This document shows positions 44,259-53,045 of a DNA stretch of 64,000 nucleotides, piece after piece (position 1 is the stretch's first letter; each line of letters begins with the position of its first letter). The stretch lies in the NCBI RefSeq assembly GCF_007860185.1, contig NZ_SJPY01000007.1:248001-312000 (forward strand), written 5' to 3'. Source of the DNA: Novipirellula aureliae (GTDB lineage: Bacteria > Planctomycetota > Planctomycetia > Pirellulales > Pirellulaceae). The notes below the pieces were generated by a model that saw nothing but the letters and a program-made list of their open reading frames with translations, was not told where the DNA came from and did no database searches. A program made the position numbers and the translations under genes.

Positions 44259-44380
44259 AGCGGCCTGCTGATTTAATCGTTTAACGCTTAGCCGAAGGCG
44301 TCAGCTTTTCCATAAGCGGTCGCCTACGGCTTGGCGTTAAACAATCAGTCGAGTCAAACCGATTAAATCGACAGCTTACT
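44259..44380 (+). repeat. 121-bp inverted-end element (family A), copy 2
   Basis: Same structure as the 24.1 kb copy. The right end is altered (GACAGCTTACT). Confidence 0.88.
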
Positions 44381-44412
44381 AGCGCCAAAACGCCTAATGA
44401 ATAATCCGGGTT

Positions 44413-44533
44413 AGCGGCCTGCTGATTTAATCGTTTAACGCTTAGCCGAAGGCGTCAGCTTTTCCATAAGCGGTCGCCTACGGCTTGGCGTTAAACAATC
44501 AGTCGAGTCAAACCGATTAAATCGACAGCCCGT
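44413..44533 (+). repeat. 121-bp inverted-end element (family A), copy 3
   Basis: Identical core to copy 2 (CGTCAGCTTTTCCATAAGCG), right end GACAGCCCGTT. Separated from copy 2 by 32 bases including AATGAATAATCCGGGTT. Confidence 0.88.
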
Positions 44534-44571
44534 TAGCCACGGTTCACACGACAAATCACGCAGCCGTGGCT

Positions 44572-44693
44572 ATCGGCCTGCTGATTTAATCGTTTAACGC
44601 TTAGCCGAAGGCGTCAGCCTTTCCATAAGCGGTCGCCTATGGCTTGGCGTTAAACAATCAGTCGAGTCAAACCGATTAAATCGACAGCCCGCT
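44572..44693 (+). repeat. 121-bp inverted-end element (family A), copy 4
   Basis: One base differs in the core (CAGCCTTTCC). It is separated from copy 3 by a 38-base spacer with its own inverted repeat (AGCCACGG/CCGTGGCT), a likely insertion target or an older hairpin. Confidence 0.88.
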
Positions 44694-44767
44694 ATCGCCA
44701 AAACGGCTAATGAATCATCCGGGCTAGTGGATGTGTCGGCCTCCGGCCTGTGGATCGTTTCGTCCTC

Positions 44768-45008
44768 CGGGCTAGCTCTGCTGAGGAGCAATTTACTGAG
44801 GGACAACGGGGTCAGGGGGGACAACGGGGTCAGGGAGGGAAGAATGTCTTGCTTGGCCTTGATAAAACAGCTTGTTCTGCCGAGGTTTATTTTTGAACGT
44901 CCGATTGCCGATGCAGCGAAAACATTCTTTTTGCCCTGCGGTGCCTGAAAAACCTACCCTTCGGTATTTGGGATGGATGAACCAACCCACGGATTCTTCG
45001 GTGGAGCC
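44768..45008 (+). repeat. About 200-bp dispersed element (family C), copy 3, with internal 18-base duplication
   Basis: It matches 24605-24798 and carries a duplicated GGGACAACGGGGTCAGGG. It ends TTCTTCGGTGGAGCC. It lies just downstream of the cysteine desulfurase stop. Confidence 0.82.
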
Positions 45009-45056
45009 ATTTTTTTCAAACGTTCTCAAATCAGGACGCTCATGAATAATCCGAGC

Positions 45057-46211
45057 CTAGAACTCCGCTGCAACCGTCCGCAATGCAGCTAGTAAACGAT
45101 CGATCTCTTCCGGCGTCGTCGCGGCTCCTCCGCTGATCCGCAGCGTCCCATCGGGCGAGCTACCCAGATGGGAATGGATCAGCGCGGCACAATGCAAACC
45201 TGCACGCGTTTCGATGCCGAATTCAGCATCCAAGATTACCGCCAAGTCGCTTGGCGTAAAATGGGCCGCGCGGATGCTGGCGATCGGCAAATCGTCGCCT
45301 TGGCCAAACAACTCATAGCTCCCGATCGCTCGGATACCTTCATGCAAGTGATTCGCGAGTGCTTTGCAGTGCTGCGTGTGCAGAGCTTGACCAATTTCGA
45401 TCAACTCCTTCAATCCTGCAGCCCATCCGGCGAGGGCAGCGACGTTTAAATTCCCCGCTTCCAATTTGGCTGGCATCGTCGTCGGCATTTCCAGTGATTC
45501 CGACTGAGTTCCCGTCCCACCGAACGTACTCGGTGCAATACGCGGGTGCCATTCTGGGGCGACATAAAGAAACCCTGTACCTTGTGGTCCGTTGCCGCCC
45601 TTGTGGCCTGGAGCCGCTAAAAGATCGACGCCGATCGCTTCAACATTGATCGGCAAGTAGCCGAAGGTTTGTGCGGCGTCGACCAAAAAAGCAGCCTGAG
45701 ATTTTGCCAAATATTGGCCAATTTTTTCGATGGGCTGCAGCGTCCCGGTCACGTTGCTGGCGGCCGTCACGGCCACTAGTTTTGTTGTGTCACGAAGGTG
45801 CTCGGCAACGGCAGCGGCATCGACCAAGCCGTACCGGTCGCAATCGACGATCGTAAGGGAGATTCGGCCGAGAGCGTTCAAGTGAGACAAAGGCCGCAGA
45901 ACGCTATTGTGCTCCGCCGCGGTCGTAATCACATGATCTCCTTCGCAAAGGATACCCGCGATGGCGGCATTGAGTGCCATGGTCCCGTTGCTAAACAGCG
46001 CGATGCAATCGCTTGATTCTGCCGAAATCAAACTGGCAACGTGGCGTCGAACCGCCGCAACGACGTGGTCCGCCTTGCTCGCCGAAGCATATTGGCCGCG
46101 CCCCGCTGCAGCGCCGACGTGACGATGATACAAATCGGTCGCAGCGAATACCGATTCGGGCTTTGGCCACGACGTGGCTGCATGATCGAGATAGATTCGT
46201 GGGGATCGCAT
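45057..46211 (-). CDS. Cysteine desulfurase family aminotransferase (class V)
   Basis: The start at 46211 (MRSPRIYLDHAATSWPKPES) gives 384 residues, which is 11 bases after the moaE stop. It is a PLP enzyme that takes sulfur from cysteine to give alanine and a persulfide. TTAAEHNSVLRPL and the PLP lysine in LLAAPGHKGGNGPQGTGFLY are clear. The catalytic cysteine is in TRAGLHCAALIHSHLG. Being third after moaD and moaE, it may supply the sulfur that ends up on the MoaD C-terminus; that is inferred from gene order. Confidence 0.9.
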   Translation of the reverse strand: MRSPRIYLDHAATSWPKPESVFAATDLYHRHVGAAAGRGQYASASKADHVVAAVRRHVASLISAESSDCIALFSNGTMALNAAIAGILCEGDHVITTAAEHNSVLRPLSHLNALGRISLTIVDCDRYGLVDAAAVAEHLRDTTKLVAVTAASNVTGTLQPIEKIGQYLAKSQAAFLVDAAQTFGYLPINVEAIGVDLLAAPGHKGGNGPQGTGFLYVAPEWHPRIAPSTFGGTGTQSESLEMPTTMPAKLEAGNLNVAALAGWAAGLKELIEIGQALHTQHCKALANHLHEGIRAIGSYELFGQGDDLPIASIRAAHFTPSDLAVILDAEFGIETRAGLHCAALIHSHLGSSPDGTLRISGGAATTPEEIDRLLAALRTVAAEF

Positions 46212-46222
46212 TGAGTTCGGTA

Positions 46223-46663
46223 CTATTGGTTCGTGGGGTGAATCCACTCGGTGGTGCCATCGAGATAGATTTCTTTTTTCCAGATCGGGACATCCTCTTT
46301 GATCTGATCCATCAACCAAGGAAGTGCTGCGAAGGCTTGCTTGCGATGAGCACTGCTGCAACCGATCACCACACTCGGTTCGCCGATCGGAACGACGCCA
46401 AGCCGATGAACGATCAATAGCCTGGTTAGCTCGAACCGAGCCATTGCTTCATTCGCCAAGCGACGCAGCTCTAGAACCGCCATCGGCCGATGAGCTTGAT
46501 AAGACAACGACTCTGTAATTCGGTCACCCGTCTTGCGGCGCGTCACTCCCGAAAACCATCCATGAGCCCCGACATCTGGATCCTCTAATTGATGGTGAAA
46601 AGACATCCAGTTGATCGGTTCCTCCACGATCGAAATGAACACACGGTCCGTCGCAAGCGTCAT
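46223..46663 (-). CDS. moaE: Molybdopterin synthase catalytic subunit
   Basis: A 146-residue MoaE. It inserts the dithiolene sulfurs into precursor Z together with MoaD. GAHGWFSGVTRRKTGDR near residue 33, IVHRLGVVPIGEPSVVIGCS, and SSAHRKQAFAALPWLMDQIK followed by EDVPIWKKE carry the family residues including the catalytic lysines. It starts 3 bases after moaD. Confidence 0.96.
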   Translation of the reverse strand: MTLATDRVFISIVEEPINWMSFHHQLEDPDVGAHGWFSGVTRRKTGDRITESLSYQAHRPMAVLELRRLANEAMARFELTRLLIVHRLGVVPIGEPSVVIGCSSAHRKQAFAALPWLMDQIKEDVPIWKKEIYLDGTTEWIHPTNQ

Positions 46664-46666
46664 TTG

Positions 46667-46912
46667 CTAGCCTCCACTTACGGGTGGGATCAGAGCGATT
46701 TCCGTCGCATCGGCAACGACTTGATCGTTGCCAACATAGCGTGAATCGAGAGCAATGCGACAAGAGGGCAACAACGGCCCAATAGCGGGCAAGTGCTTGC
46801 CGACAGCGTTGAGAACGTCAACCGCCGTAGCATCCTTGGAAACCTCAATTTCAATGGAATCCTGGTTCGCCAAATCGCGGATCGCAGCAAATAAAAGCAC
46901 GTCGATTTTCAT
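46667..46912 (-). CDS. moaD: Molybdopterin synthase sulfur carrier subunit
   Basis: An 81-residue ubiquitin-like protein ending in ALIPPVSGG, the diglycine tail that is thiocarboxylated to carry sulfur. MKIDVLLFAAIRDLANQDSI is the usual first strand-helix. First of a moaD-moaE-desulfurase run. Confidence 0.95.
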   Translation of the reverse strand: MKIDVLLFAAIRDLANQDSIEIEVSKDATAVDVLNAVGKHLPAIGPLLPSCRIALDSRYVGNDQVVADATEIALIPPVSGG

Positions 46913-47144
46913 TGGACACTTTGAAACAAAACGATAGAAATATTCATCACCCGGCTAAACCCAGATTACTTCGAATGCTAACCGAAATACTAGCTTATCG
47001 ATAACGACCCAAAGCCTACAATAGAGCGTAACATGTGCAGGCTCCGGCTGGAAACACTTGCCGGTCCCCCGACGCAGAAATAAAATCGGGTCGCCGGTTG
47101 AGTGCCAATCGATTTGACCTTTTATAATGGAATGGAGTACTTGT

Positions 47145-47669
47145 ATGCGAGTTTGTTTTGCGGCTGACGATCTTCGTGCATCGCGAGAAATGATGCGAAC
47201 TTGGTTTTCGATGCTTGATTACGAGTGCAAAACGTTTAGCGGTGGAACCGACACTTGGGAGGCAATCTTGGAATCTCCGCCCGATTTGGTCGTGGCCGAC
47301 ATCGAGATGCCTCGCGGTAGCGGTTTAGATCTGCTGAGCGCTATCCGAAATCACTCCGACGTACAGATCCGCACACTACCGGTCATCATGATCAGTGGAT
47401 TGGTGGACGCTGAAATAGCCCGAATCGCCGAAGATTTCAAAGCCACCTGCCTGCTTCCCAAACCTCTCGACATGAAACAATTTGAAGAGGTCATCGATCA
47501 AATTGAGTCACAGCGGGAATGGAGGTCTAACACGGTGTTCGAATCGGCGTTTCCAATTCAGGTCGCGACGCTGAAGATTGCCAGGCCCAGTGCGATGCCA
47601 GCGGTATCACCTAAACTTCGCCGCATGGCACGCCGCATTCAGGAAAGTGGTTCGCAATTGTCCCCGTGA
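47145..47669 (+). CDS. Stand-alone response-regulator receiver protein
   Basis: I choose the ATG at 47145 because GGAG lies seven bases upstream; it gives 174 residues starting MRVCFAADDLRASREMMRTW. The receiver domain (about 1-120) has the acidic pair DD, the phospho-acceptor in VADIEMPRGSGLDLL, the Ser of VIMISG and the Lys of LLPKPLD. The final 50 residues are basic and lack an output domain. The partner kinase is not adjacent, so it may act like CheY or SpoIIAA-type adaptors. Confidence 0.88.
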   Translation: MRVCFAADDLRASREMMRTWFSMLDYECKTFSGGTDTWEAILESPPDLVVADIEMPRGSGLDLLSAIRNHSDVQIRTLPVIMISGLVDAEIARIAEDFKATCLLPKPLDMKQFEEVIDQIESQREWRSNTVFESAFPIQVATLKIARPSAMPAVSPKLRRMARRIQESGSQLSP

Positions 47670-47750
47670 TATGCTCTCCACTGATTCAACGGCCGCGCGT
47701 TTTCAAGTTCAGCTGAATCAAAAACCTGACAGCCGCCCCTGCGCTGCGCC

Positions 47751-48061
47751 GAATGGCGTGGACTTAAGAAAAACGGAATGAGCTTCACAGGGGTGTTTTC
47801 CTGCTTCCGTCCGGCTTGTCTGGGCGGCTTGCCTGTCCCGCTTGCCTGTCCCGCTTGTCCGGGCGGAGCAACAGGTGGCAGCTACCATGAATGCAAAATT
47901 CCACGCTCGCCCCACCCCCACGAATCGCCTCCGGCGATTCGTGGGGGTGGGGCGAATTTCTTTCGGCCGTGCGGTTTGTAGCCGCCACTTGTTTCCTCCG
48001 CCGAGACAAGCTCGACGGAAGGAGGTTTCACGTTTCAGAATTCCTTCATTACGCGTCATTC
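47751..48061. repeat. 311-bp hairpin element (family B) with inverted ends
   Basis: Bounded by GAATGGCGTGG and ACGCGTCATTC. It contains the same palindromic core (CGCCCCACCCCCACGAATCG) as 24329-24602 and an extra 37-base insertion in the left arm made of CGCTTGCCTGTCC repeats. In the palindrome loop GGAGG is replaced by CTCCG, that is, the loop is inverted relative to the other copy. Confidence 0.88.
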
Positions 48062-48139
48062 GGCGGCGCGCCGGGGGGGACGACGACAAGCGTACGCGTT
48101 TGTAAAACGAACCCTTCAAACGGCAGGGCTTCGGCTGCC

Positions 48140-48517
48140 TTACTTCGAGGCGGCTTCGTTAAAAGGCTGTTCGTCTTCGGCAGCCGCCTCAACGACCGCC
48201 TCGGCTTCGAGAGCTGCCCTTTGAGCTTTCCGCTCTTCCCGTCTCGCCATGTGCTCGGCGGCCATTTCTTCGATCGATAGAATTTGGTCGGGCTCGGTTT
48301 TGTTGAATTTTTTTTCGTAGAGCGATTCGATGAACTGGGGGAGCGGTGCTTTCCAAGGCTTGTTGTCGGTATTCGCTAAGCTACGAAATCCCTTTGGTGA
48401 CATCCCCAATTCCCGAGCCATTTGAATTTGGGCGTGGGACAGGCGGTATTTTTTGCGTGCATCAATCCAAGGCTGGTATTTGTGCGGAATTCTACTGTTT
48501 TTCTTTTTCTTGCCCAT
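48140..48517 (-). CDS. Conserved hypothetical protein, basic N-terminus, Ala/Glu-rich tail
   Basis: A 125-residue soluble protein. It starts MGKKKKNSRIPHKYQPWIDA and has RLSHAQIQMARELGMSPKGF, a helix-turn-helix-like segment, then PWKAPLPQFIESLYEKKF. I recall similar proteins of unknown function in many bacteria. The tail is an Ala/Glu-rich helix. It follows a small gene by 9 bases and diverges from accD. Confidence 0.72.
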   Translation of the reverse strand: MGKKKKNSRIPHKYQPWIDARKKYRLSHAQIQMARELGMSPKGFRSLANTDNKPWKAPLPQFIESLYEKKFNKTEPDQILSIEEMAAEHMARREERKAQRAALEAEAVVEAAAEDEQPFNEAASK

Positions 48518-48526
48518 CGTCTCGTC

Positions 48527-48772
48527 TTAATCCAAATCCTCTCGTTCAATGTCTCGATCGGGTAATGTATGGGATCGCTCGCCCCCTGTCGATCGATCCG
48601 CCGCCGCTATCGCTTCGAGAAGCATTGTTTTGCGGCCATCGCCGCGATGCGATTCGAGCCACAAAAAAAAAGCCGGATCGAACAACGATCGACGATCCTG
48701 TACATTGGTTTCTAGTGCACTGGGAACGATTCCGTCCGACTCGCTATATTCCTTCCGCGTCTTGATCGTCAT
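48527..48772 (-). CDS. Small hypothetical protein upstream of the basic conserved gene
   Basis: An 81-residue frame ([40 protein letters not shown]) with plausible composition. It starts 47 bases from the divergent accD and ends 9 bases before the next gene. No family is recognised. It is kept because it fills an otherwise empty operon position. Confidence 0.45.
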   Translation of the reverse strand: MTIKTRKEYSESDGIVPSALETNVQDRRSLFDPAFFLWLESHRGDGRKTMLLEAIAAADRSTGGERSHTLPDRDIEREDLD

Positions 48773-48819
48773 CGTCTTACTCCCTCACTTATTCACCCTC
48801 ATTCTTTCGCGAGGCAGGC

Positions 48820-49683
48820 ATGGCCGCTACCGAACCGAAAACCTCAGATTCAGTCAACACAGCAACAAGCATGGCTCAAAATAAAAAACGTGGCGTTCCG
48901 GAAGGTTTGTGGGTGAAATGCCCCGGCTGTTCCGCTTCGGTATACAAAAAAGAAGTCGCACAACGACTGAACGTCTGTCCCAAGTGCGAGTACCACTTTT
49001 ACGTTTCCGCTCATGAGCGTATCGCTCAGGTATTGGACGACGGTACGTTCGAAGCGATGAATGAAGAATTGCAATCGGTCGATCCCTTGGAATTTTCGGA
49101 TCGCCGAAAGTATGCAGACCGACTCAAGGATGAACAAAAACGCACCGGATTAACCGATGCCGTTGTCACAGGGACCGGCATGATTCGTGCCCGCCGAGTC
49201 GCCTTTGCCGTTACCGACAGCGCTTTTATCATGGGGTCGATGGGGTCCGTCGTGGGCGAGCGGCTAACGCGTTTGGTCGAATTTGCTACCGACCAGAGCT
49301 TACCTTTGATTATCATTAGCGCAAGCGGCGGGGGTGCCCGCATGCACGAGGGAATTTTGTCACTTATGCAAATGGCAAAGGTGACCGCTGCATTAGCAAG
49401 GTATGATGAAGCAGGCGGTTTGTTTGTCAGCGTACTGACCAACCCGACGATGGGAGGTGTGGCAGCCAGTTTCGCGTCGCTGGGGGATTTAGTGTTTGCG
49501 GAACCGAAGGCGTTGATCGGGTTTGCCGGACCACGAACGATCAAAGCGACCATAGGGATCGAGTTACCCGAAGGCTTTCAAACGAGCGAATTCTTGCTCG
49601 AACATGGTTACATCGACCGTATCGTTGCTCGCAAAAGCCTAAAAACCGAGATTGCTCGGACCATTGATTATTGCGGAAAGTAG
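48820..49683 (+). CDS. accD: Acetyl-CoA carboxylase carboxyltransferase subunit beta
   Basis: A 287-residue AccD, which with AccA transfers CO2 from biotin to acetyl-CoA in the first step of fatty acid synthesis. The four-cysteine zinc ribbon is [14 protein letters not shown] with [18 protein letters not shown]. The crotonase-fold part has [35 protein letters not shown] and [20 protein letters not shown]. The ATG at 48820 has GAGG upstream; MAQNKKRG at 48868 is possible. Confidence 0.97.
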   Translation: MAATEPKTSDSVNTATSMAQNKKRGVPEGLWVKCPGCSASVYKKEVAQRLNVCPKCEYHFYVSAHERIAQVLDDGTFEAMNEELQSVDPLEFSDRRKYADRLKDEQKRTGLTDAVVTGTGMIRARRVAFAVTDSAFIMGSMGSVVGERLTRLVEFATDQSLPLIIISASGGGARMHEGILSLMQMAKVTAALARYDEAGGLFVSVLTNPTMGGVAASFASLGDLVFAEPKALIGFAGPRTIKATIGIELPEGFQTSEFLLEHGYIDRIVARKSLKTEIARTIDYCGK

Positions 49684-49724
49684 AAAGTAGAAAGTAGAAA
49701 AGTCGAAAGGGGAAGGAAAACATT

Positions 49725-50618
49725 ATGGGTCTGATCGATTCGCTCAAAGCACGATTCGCTTCGTCGGGCTCAAGTTTCAATAGCGTTATCAATGTCGAGT
49801 CGCGGTTCGAACGAATGCGAACGAGCGCGGTTGGGACGATGAGCGCATTTTTTGTTGCCCGCGACCGCGAAAAAGATCGGGTGGTCGGCGTGAAGTTACT
49901 CGATATCGAAAAACACGACCTATTCGAGGCACGTTTCAAAGGTTTGGGGAAACCGGGTGAGGGTGAGATCGCGATGGGAATGAAACACCCCAGAGTCGTT
50001 GAAACCTATGAAGCGGGTGTGACGACGAAGGGGCAGCCGATCATCGTCATGGAGTATATCGAAGGTCCGAGTCTGCAGCATATTATCGTCAACAAGCATG
50101 AGGAATTGGTTCGCGGACGCCGGCTGATGCTAATTCGCGAAATGGCCGAAGCGATCCAGTATGTCCATTCCAAAGGATTCATTCATCGCGACATCTGCCC
50201 ACGCAACTTCATCTGCTTGCCCGACATGAGCGGGATCAAATTGATCGATTTCGGCTTGACAATCCCAGCCACCGCTCCCTACATGGCACCAGGAAATCGG
50301 ACGGGCACCCCGCTGTATATGTCTCCTGAAATCGTCCGCCGCCGGCATACCGATCAGCGTGTCGACCTGTTCTCGTTCGGCGTCACTTGTTTTTGCCTGT
50401 GCTCATTTAAGCATCCTTGGCAAGGAGACGAAGTGAACGGACGAGCAGCTTTGTATCATGACACCACGGCACCGACTGACTTACTAGAGTATTGCCCTGC
50501 GATCGATCCCCGTTTAGCCCGAAGTATCATGTCGGCACTCAACCCCAAAGTCGAAGAGCGAACGGCAACGATCGACCAATTCCTTCAATCAATTCGATTG
50601 GTCAAGACGGAATTCTAG
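49725..50618 (+). CDS. Serine/threonine protein kinase
   Basis: A 297-residue Hanks-type kinase without a membrane anchor. An ATP-binding lysine in VVGVKLLDIEKHD, the hinge IIVMEYIEGPSLQHIIV, the catalytic loop FIHRDICPRNFICL (HRD) and IKLIDFGLTIPA (DFG) are present, then the activation end GTPLYMSPEIV. The glycine loop before the lysine is atypical. It starts 41 bases after accD, with a GTAGAAA repeat between them. Confidence 0.92.
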   Translation: MGLIDSLKARFASSGSSFNSVINVESRFERMRTSAVGTMSAFFVARDREKDRVVGVKLLDIEKHDLFEARFKGLGKPGEGEIAMGMKHPRVVETYEAGVTTKGQPIIVMEYIEGPSLQHIIVNKHEELVRGRRLMLIREMAEAIQYVHSKGFIHRDICPRNFICLPDMSGIKLIDFGLTIPATAPYMAPGNRTGTPLYMSPEIVRRRHTDQRVDLFSFGVTCFCLCSFKHPWQGDEVNGRAALYHDTTAPTDLLEYCPAIDPRLARSIMSALNPKVEERTATIDQFLQSIRLVKTEF

Positions 50619-50619
50619 C

Positions 50620-50692
50620 GTTGGAGTCCAGGCTTTCGCCGCTCGGAGCGGCGCCACGAATCGCCTAACCACGACACTCCAACCATTTTTTT
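50620..50692 (+). terminator. Probable hairpin terminator after the kinase gene
   Basis: GTTGGAGT at 50620 pairs with ACTCCAAC at 50676. Inside lies a tight hairpin GCCGCTCGGAGCGGC, and seven T follow at 50686-50692. It begins just after the kinase stop. The rest of the spacer to 50889 holds nothing else clear. Confidence 0.65.
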
Positions 50693-50889
50693 GCCCTGAA
50701 CAACCGGCAAAACCCCAACTTCGACAAAACCGCTACGAAGAAACCCAGATTTCCTGATGAAATCGTTGACATTCGTTTTTCTGGCTAACTATACTTCAGT
50801 AGTCGTGTTAAGTGAGGCAAGTTAGCTATCACCCGCTTGTGGCCCACGGCAATTTCTTTTCGGTTAGAACGTTTTACGGAATCTTCGCA

Positions 50890-51726
50890 ATGACCCTGCT
50901 CGGGAAATCGTTCACAGTCATTATCCTCGTCCTTAGCCTCACCTTTATGGTCCTGGCTCTCGCCGTGAATGCATCGCATCGGAACTGGCGAGACATGGTG
51001 ATGGGGCCAGGTGGACTAAAGGAAAACATCCAGACATTAGAATCGACCAATCAGCAACTTCGGGACGCCCGAAACGATATCCAAGCGGATTTGGCTCGCG
51101 AACAAGCGGCTCGACGAACCGCTTTGGCTGCTCTGCAGACCCAGTACGATCAAACCAACGAAGAACTTCAAAAGAGTCAAGCAACCGTTGAAACGTTGGA
51201 AGCTAAAAATACGGTGCTCTCGCAAACCGACCTCAGCCGTGCCCAATCGCTCGAGGAATTGACGGCTGAAACCGCGGTCCTTCGCGAACAGATTAGGAGC
51301 GAACAAAAAAGCCGTGATGATCTGTTCACGCAAACGCTTAAGTTAACCGATCAAATGAACGAACTTCGCGGGATTGTGCAAATCCAACGCGAGCGTAACG
51401 AACAATTGTTAGCCCAGGTGACTCGTTACAAAGAGGTCGTCGACTCCAAGGGAATCGATATCCATGAGCCGCTTGACGGGGCACCACCCGAACGAAACGG
51501 CACCGTCTTGGTCATCAATCGCCCGAGAAAGTTGGTCGAAGTTTCGATCGGCTACGATGATGGTCTTCGCAAAGGACACCGACTCGAAGTGACTCGCGAT
51601 GGCCGCTACGTAGGAAAATTGCAGGTTTTGCAAGTTGAACCCGATCATGCGGTCGCGAGCATTTTGTCGGACTACAGTCAAGGTATTATCAAGGAGAATG
51701 ACCGTGTCGACACTTCCATCGACTGA
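50890..51726 (+). CDS. Single-helix membrane protein with long periplasmic coiled coil
   Basis: The start at 50890 (MTLLGKSFTVIILVLSLTFM) gives 278 residues. An N-terminal membrane helix is followed by about 150 residues of coiled coil (ENIQTLESTNQQLRDARNDI; ATVETLEAKNTVLSQTDLSR). The C-terminal 90 residues are globular (NGTVLVINRPRKLVEVSIGY; DGLRKGHRLEVTRDGRYVGK) with a beta-rich look recalling MreC- or FlgT-like folds. I do not recognise a family. It overlaps the next small gene by 23 bases. Confidence 0.75.
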   Translation: MTLLGKSFTVIILVLSLTFMVLALAVNASHRNWRDMVMGPGGLKENIQTLESTNQQLRDARNDIQADLAREQAARRTALAALQTQYDQTNEELQKSQATVETLEAKNTVLSQTDLSRAQSLEELTAETAVLREQIRSEQKSRDDLFTQTLKLTDQMNELRGIVQIQRERNEQLLAQVTRYKEVVDSKGIDIHEPLDGAPPERNGTVLVINRPRKLVEVSIGYDDGLRKGHRLEVTRDGRYVGKLQVLQVEPDHAVASILSDYSQGIIKENDRVDTSID

Positions 51727-51913
51727 GCCACAACCAAGCCGCAAACAACCACCGAGCGTCTACACGGTGATGCTGATTTTAAGTGTGCTATTTTTACTTG
51801 TTGCCGTCATCGCGATGTTCATCGAATACCAGCGTTGGGCACCGGATTACTGGAACACTCGTTCGGCTCAGCCCAGCGCGATGGTGATGACGGTCGATCG
51901 CGTCATCGTGTAG
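51704..51913 (+). CDS. Small membrane protein overlapping the coiled-coil gene
   Basis: GTG at 51704 is chosen because AAGGAG ends seven bases upstream; the ATG at 51698 is too close to it. The 69-residue protein has a polar head, one helix (TVMLILSVLFLLVAVIAMFI) and a short tail with EYQRWAPDYWNT. Coupled translation with the coiled-coil protein suggests a pair in one complex. The function is unknown. Confidence 0.72.
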   Translation: MSTLPSTEPQPSRKQPPSVYTVMLILSVLFLLVAVIAMFIEYQRWAPDYWNTRSAQPSAMVMTVDRVIV

Positions 51914-51917
51914 CCCT

Positions 51918-52039
51918 AGCGGGCTGTCGATTCAATCGTTTAACGCTTAGCCGAAGGCGTCAGCTTTTCCATAAGCGGTCGCCTATGGCTTGGCGTTAAA
52001 CAATCAGTCGAGTCAAACCGATTAAATCGACAGCCCGCT
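51918..52039 (+). repeat. 121-bp inverted-end element (family A), copy 5
   Basis: The most symmetric copy: AGCGGGCTGTCGATT at the left and AATCGACAGCCCGCT at the right, with the same core as copies 2-4. It begins five bases after the stop of the small membrane protein gene, a position expected for an element that inserts near 3' ends. Confidence 0.9.
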
Positions 52040-52075
52040 AGCAGCGTCCTCCGACCCACCGAAATGACGAGCCCA

Positions 52076-53034
52076 GTAGCGGCGTCTCGCCGAAACGACG
52101 AAAGCTGCGAGTCTCAGTAGCGGCGTCTCGCCGAGACGGCGGAAGATGCGAGTCTCAGTAGCGGCGTCTCGCCGAGACGACGAAAGTTGCGAGTCCCAGT
52201 AGCGGCGTCTCGCCGAGACGACGAAAGCTGCGAGTCTCAGTAGCGGCGTCTCGCCGAGACGACGAAAGTTGCGAGTCTCAGTAGCGGCGTCTCGCCGAGA
52301 CGGCGAAAGTTGCGAGTCTCAGTAGCGTCGTCTCGCCGAGACGACGAAAGCTGCGAGTCTCAGTAGCGGCGTCTCGCCGAGACGACGGAAGATGCGAGTC
52401 TCAGTAGCGGCGTCTCGCCGAGACGGCGAAAGTTGCGAGTCTCGGAGAGACTCGCCTACGAGAGCCACGAAAATGACGAACCCAAGTAGCGGCGTCTCGC
52501 CGAGACGGCGAAAGCTGCGAGTCTCGGAGAGACTCGCCTACGAGAGCCACGAAAATTGCGAATCCAAGTAGCGGCGTCTCGCCGAGACGGCGAAAGTTGC
52601 GAGTCTCGGAGAGACTCGCCTACGAGAGCCACGAAAATGACGAACCCAGTAGCGTCGTCTCGCCGAGACGACGAAAGCTGCGAGTCTCGGAGAGACTCGC
52701 CTACGAGTGCCACGAAAATGACGAGTCCAAGTAGCGGCGTCTCGCCGAGACGACGGAAGCTGCGAGTCTCGGAGAGACTCGCCTACGAGAGCCACGAAAA
52801 TGACGAACCCAGTAGCGGCGTCTCGCCGAGACGACGAAAGTTGCGAGTCTCGGAGAGACTCGCCTACGAGAGCCACGAAAATGACGAGTCTCAGTAGCGT
52901 CGTCTCGCCGAGACGGCGAAAGCTGCGAGTCTCGGAGAGACTCGCCTACGAGAGCCACGAAAATTGCGAATCCAAGTAGCGGCGTCTCGCCGAGACGGCG
53001 AAAGCTACGAGTCTCGGAGAGACTCGCCTACGAG
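52076..53034. repeat. Two-level tandem array, 41-bp then 82-bp units, ending at the ATP synthase operon
   Basis: From 52076 to about 52440 the unit is 41 bases: AGTAGCGGCGTCTCGCCGAG followed by ACGACGAAAGTTGCGAGTCTC, about nine copies. From 52441 it becomes about 82 bases by adding GGAGAGACTCGCCTACGAG and AGCCACGAAAATGACGAACC, about seven copies. Each unit has the dyad GTCTCGCCGAGAC. The last unit ends 11 bases before atpZ, so the promoter of the operon must lie inside the array or upstream of it. Confidence 0.95.
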
Positions 53035-53045
53035 CATGTTGAGCG

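Noticed and set aside
52076-53034. Possible CRISPR array
   Set aside because: Units are contiguous without unique spacers, differ by scattered bases and have two nested periods; no cas genes.
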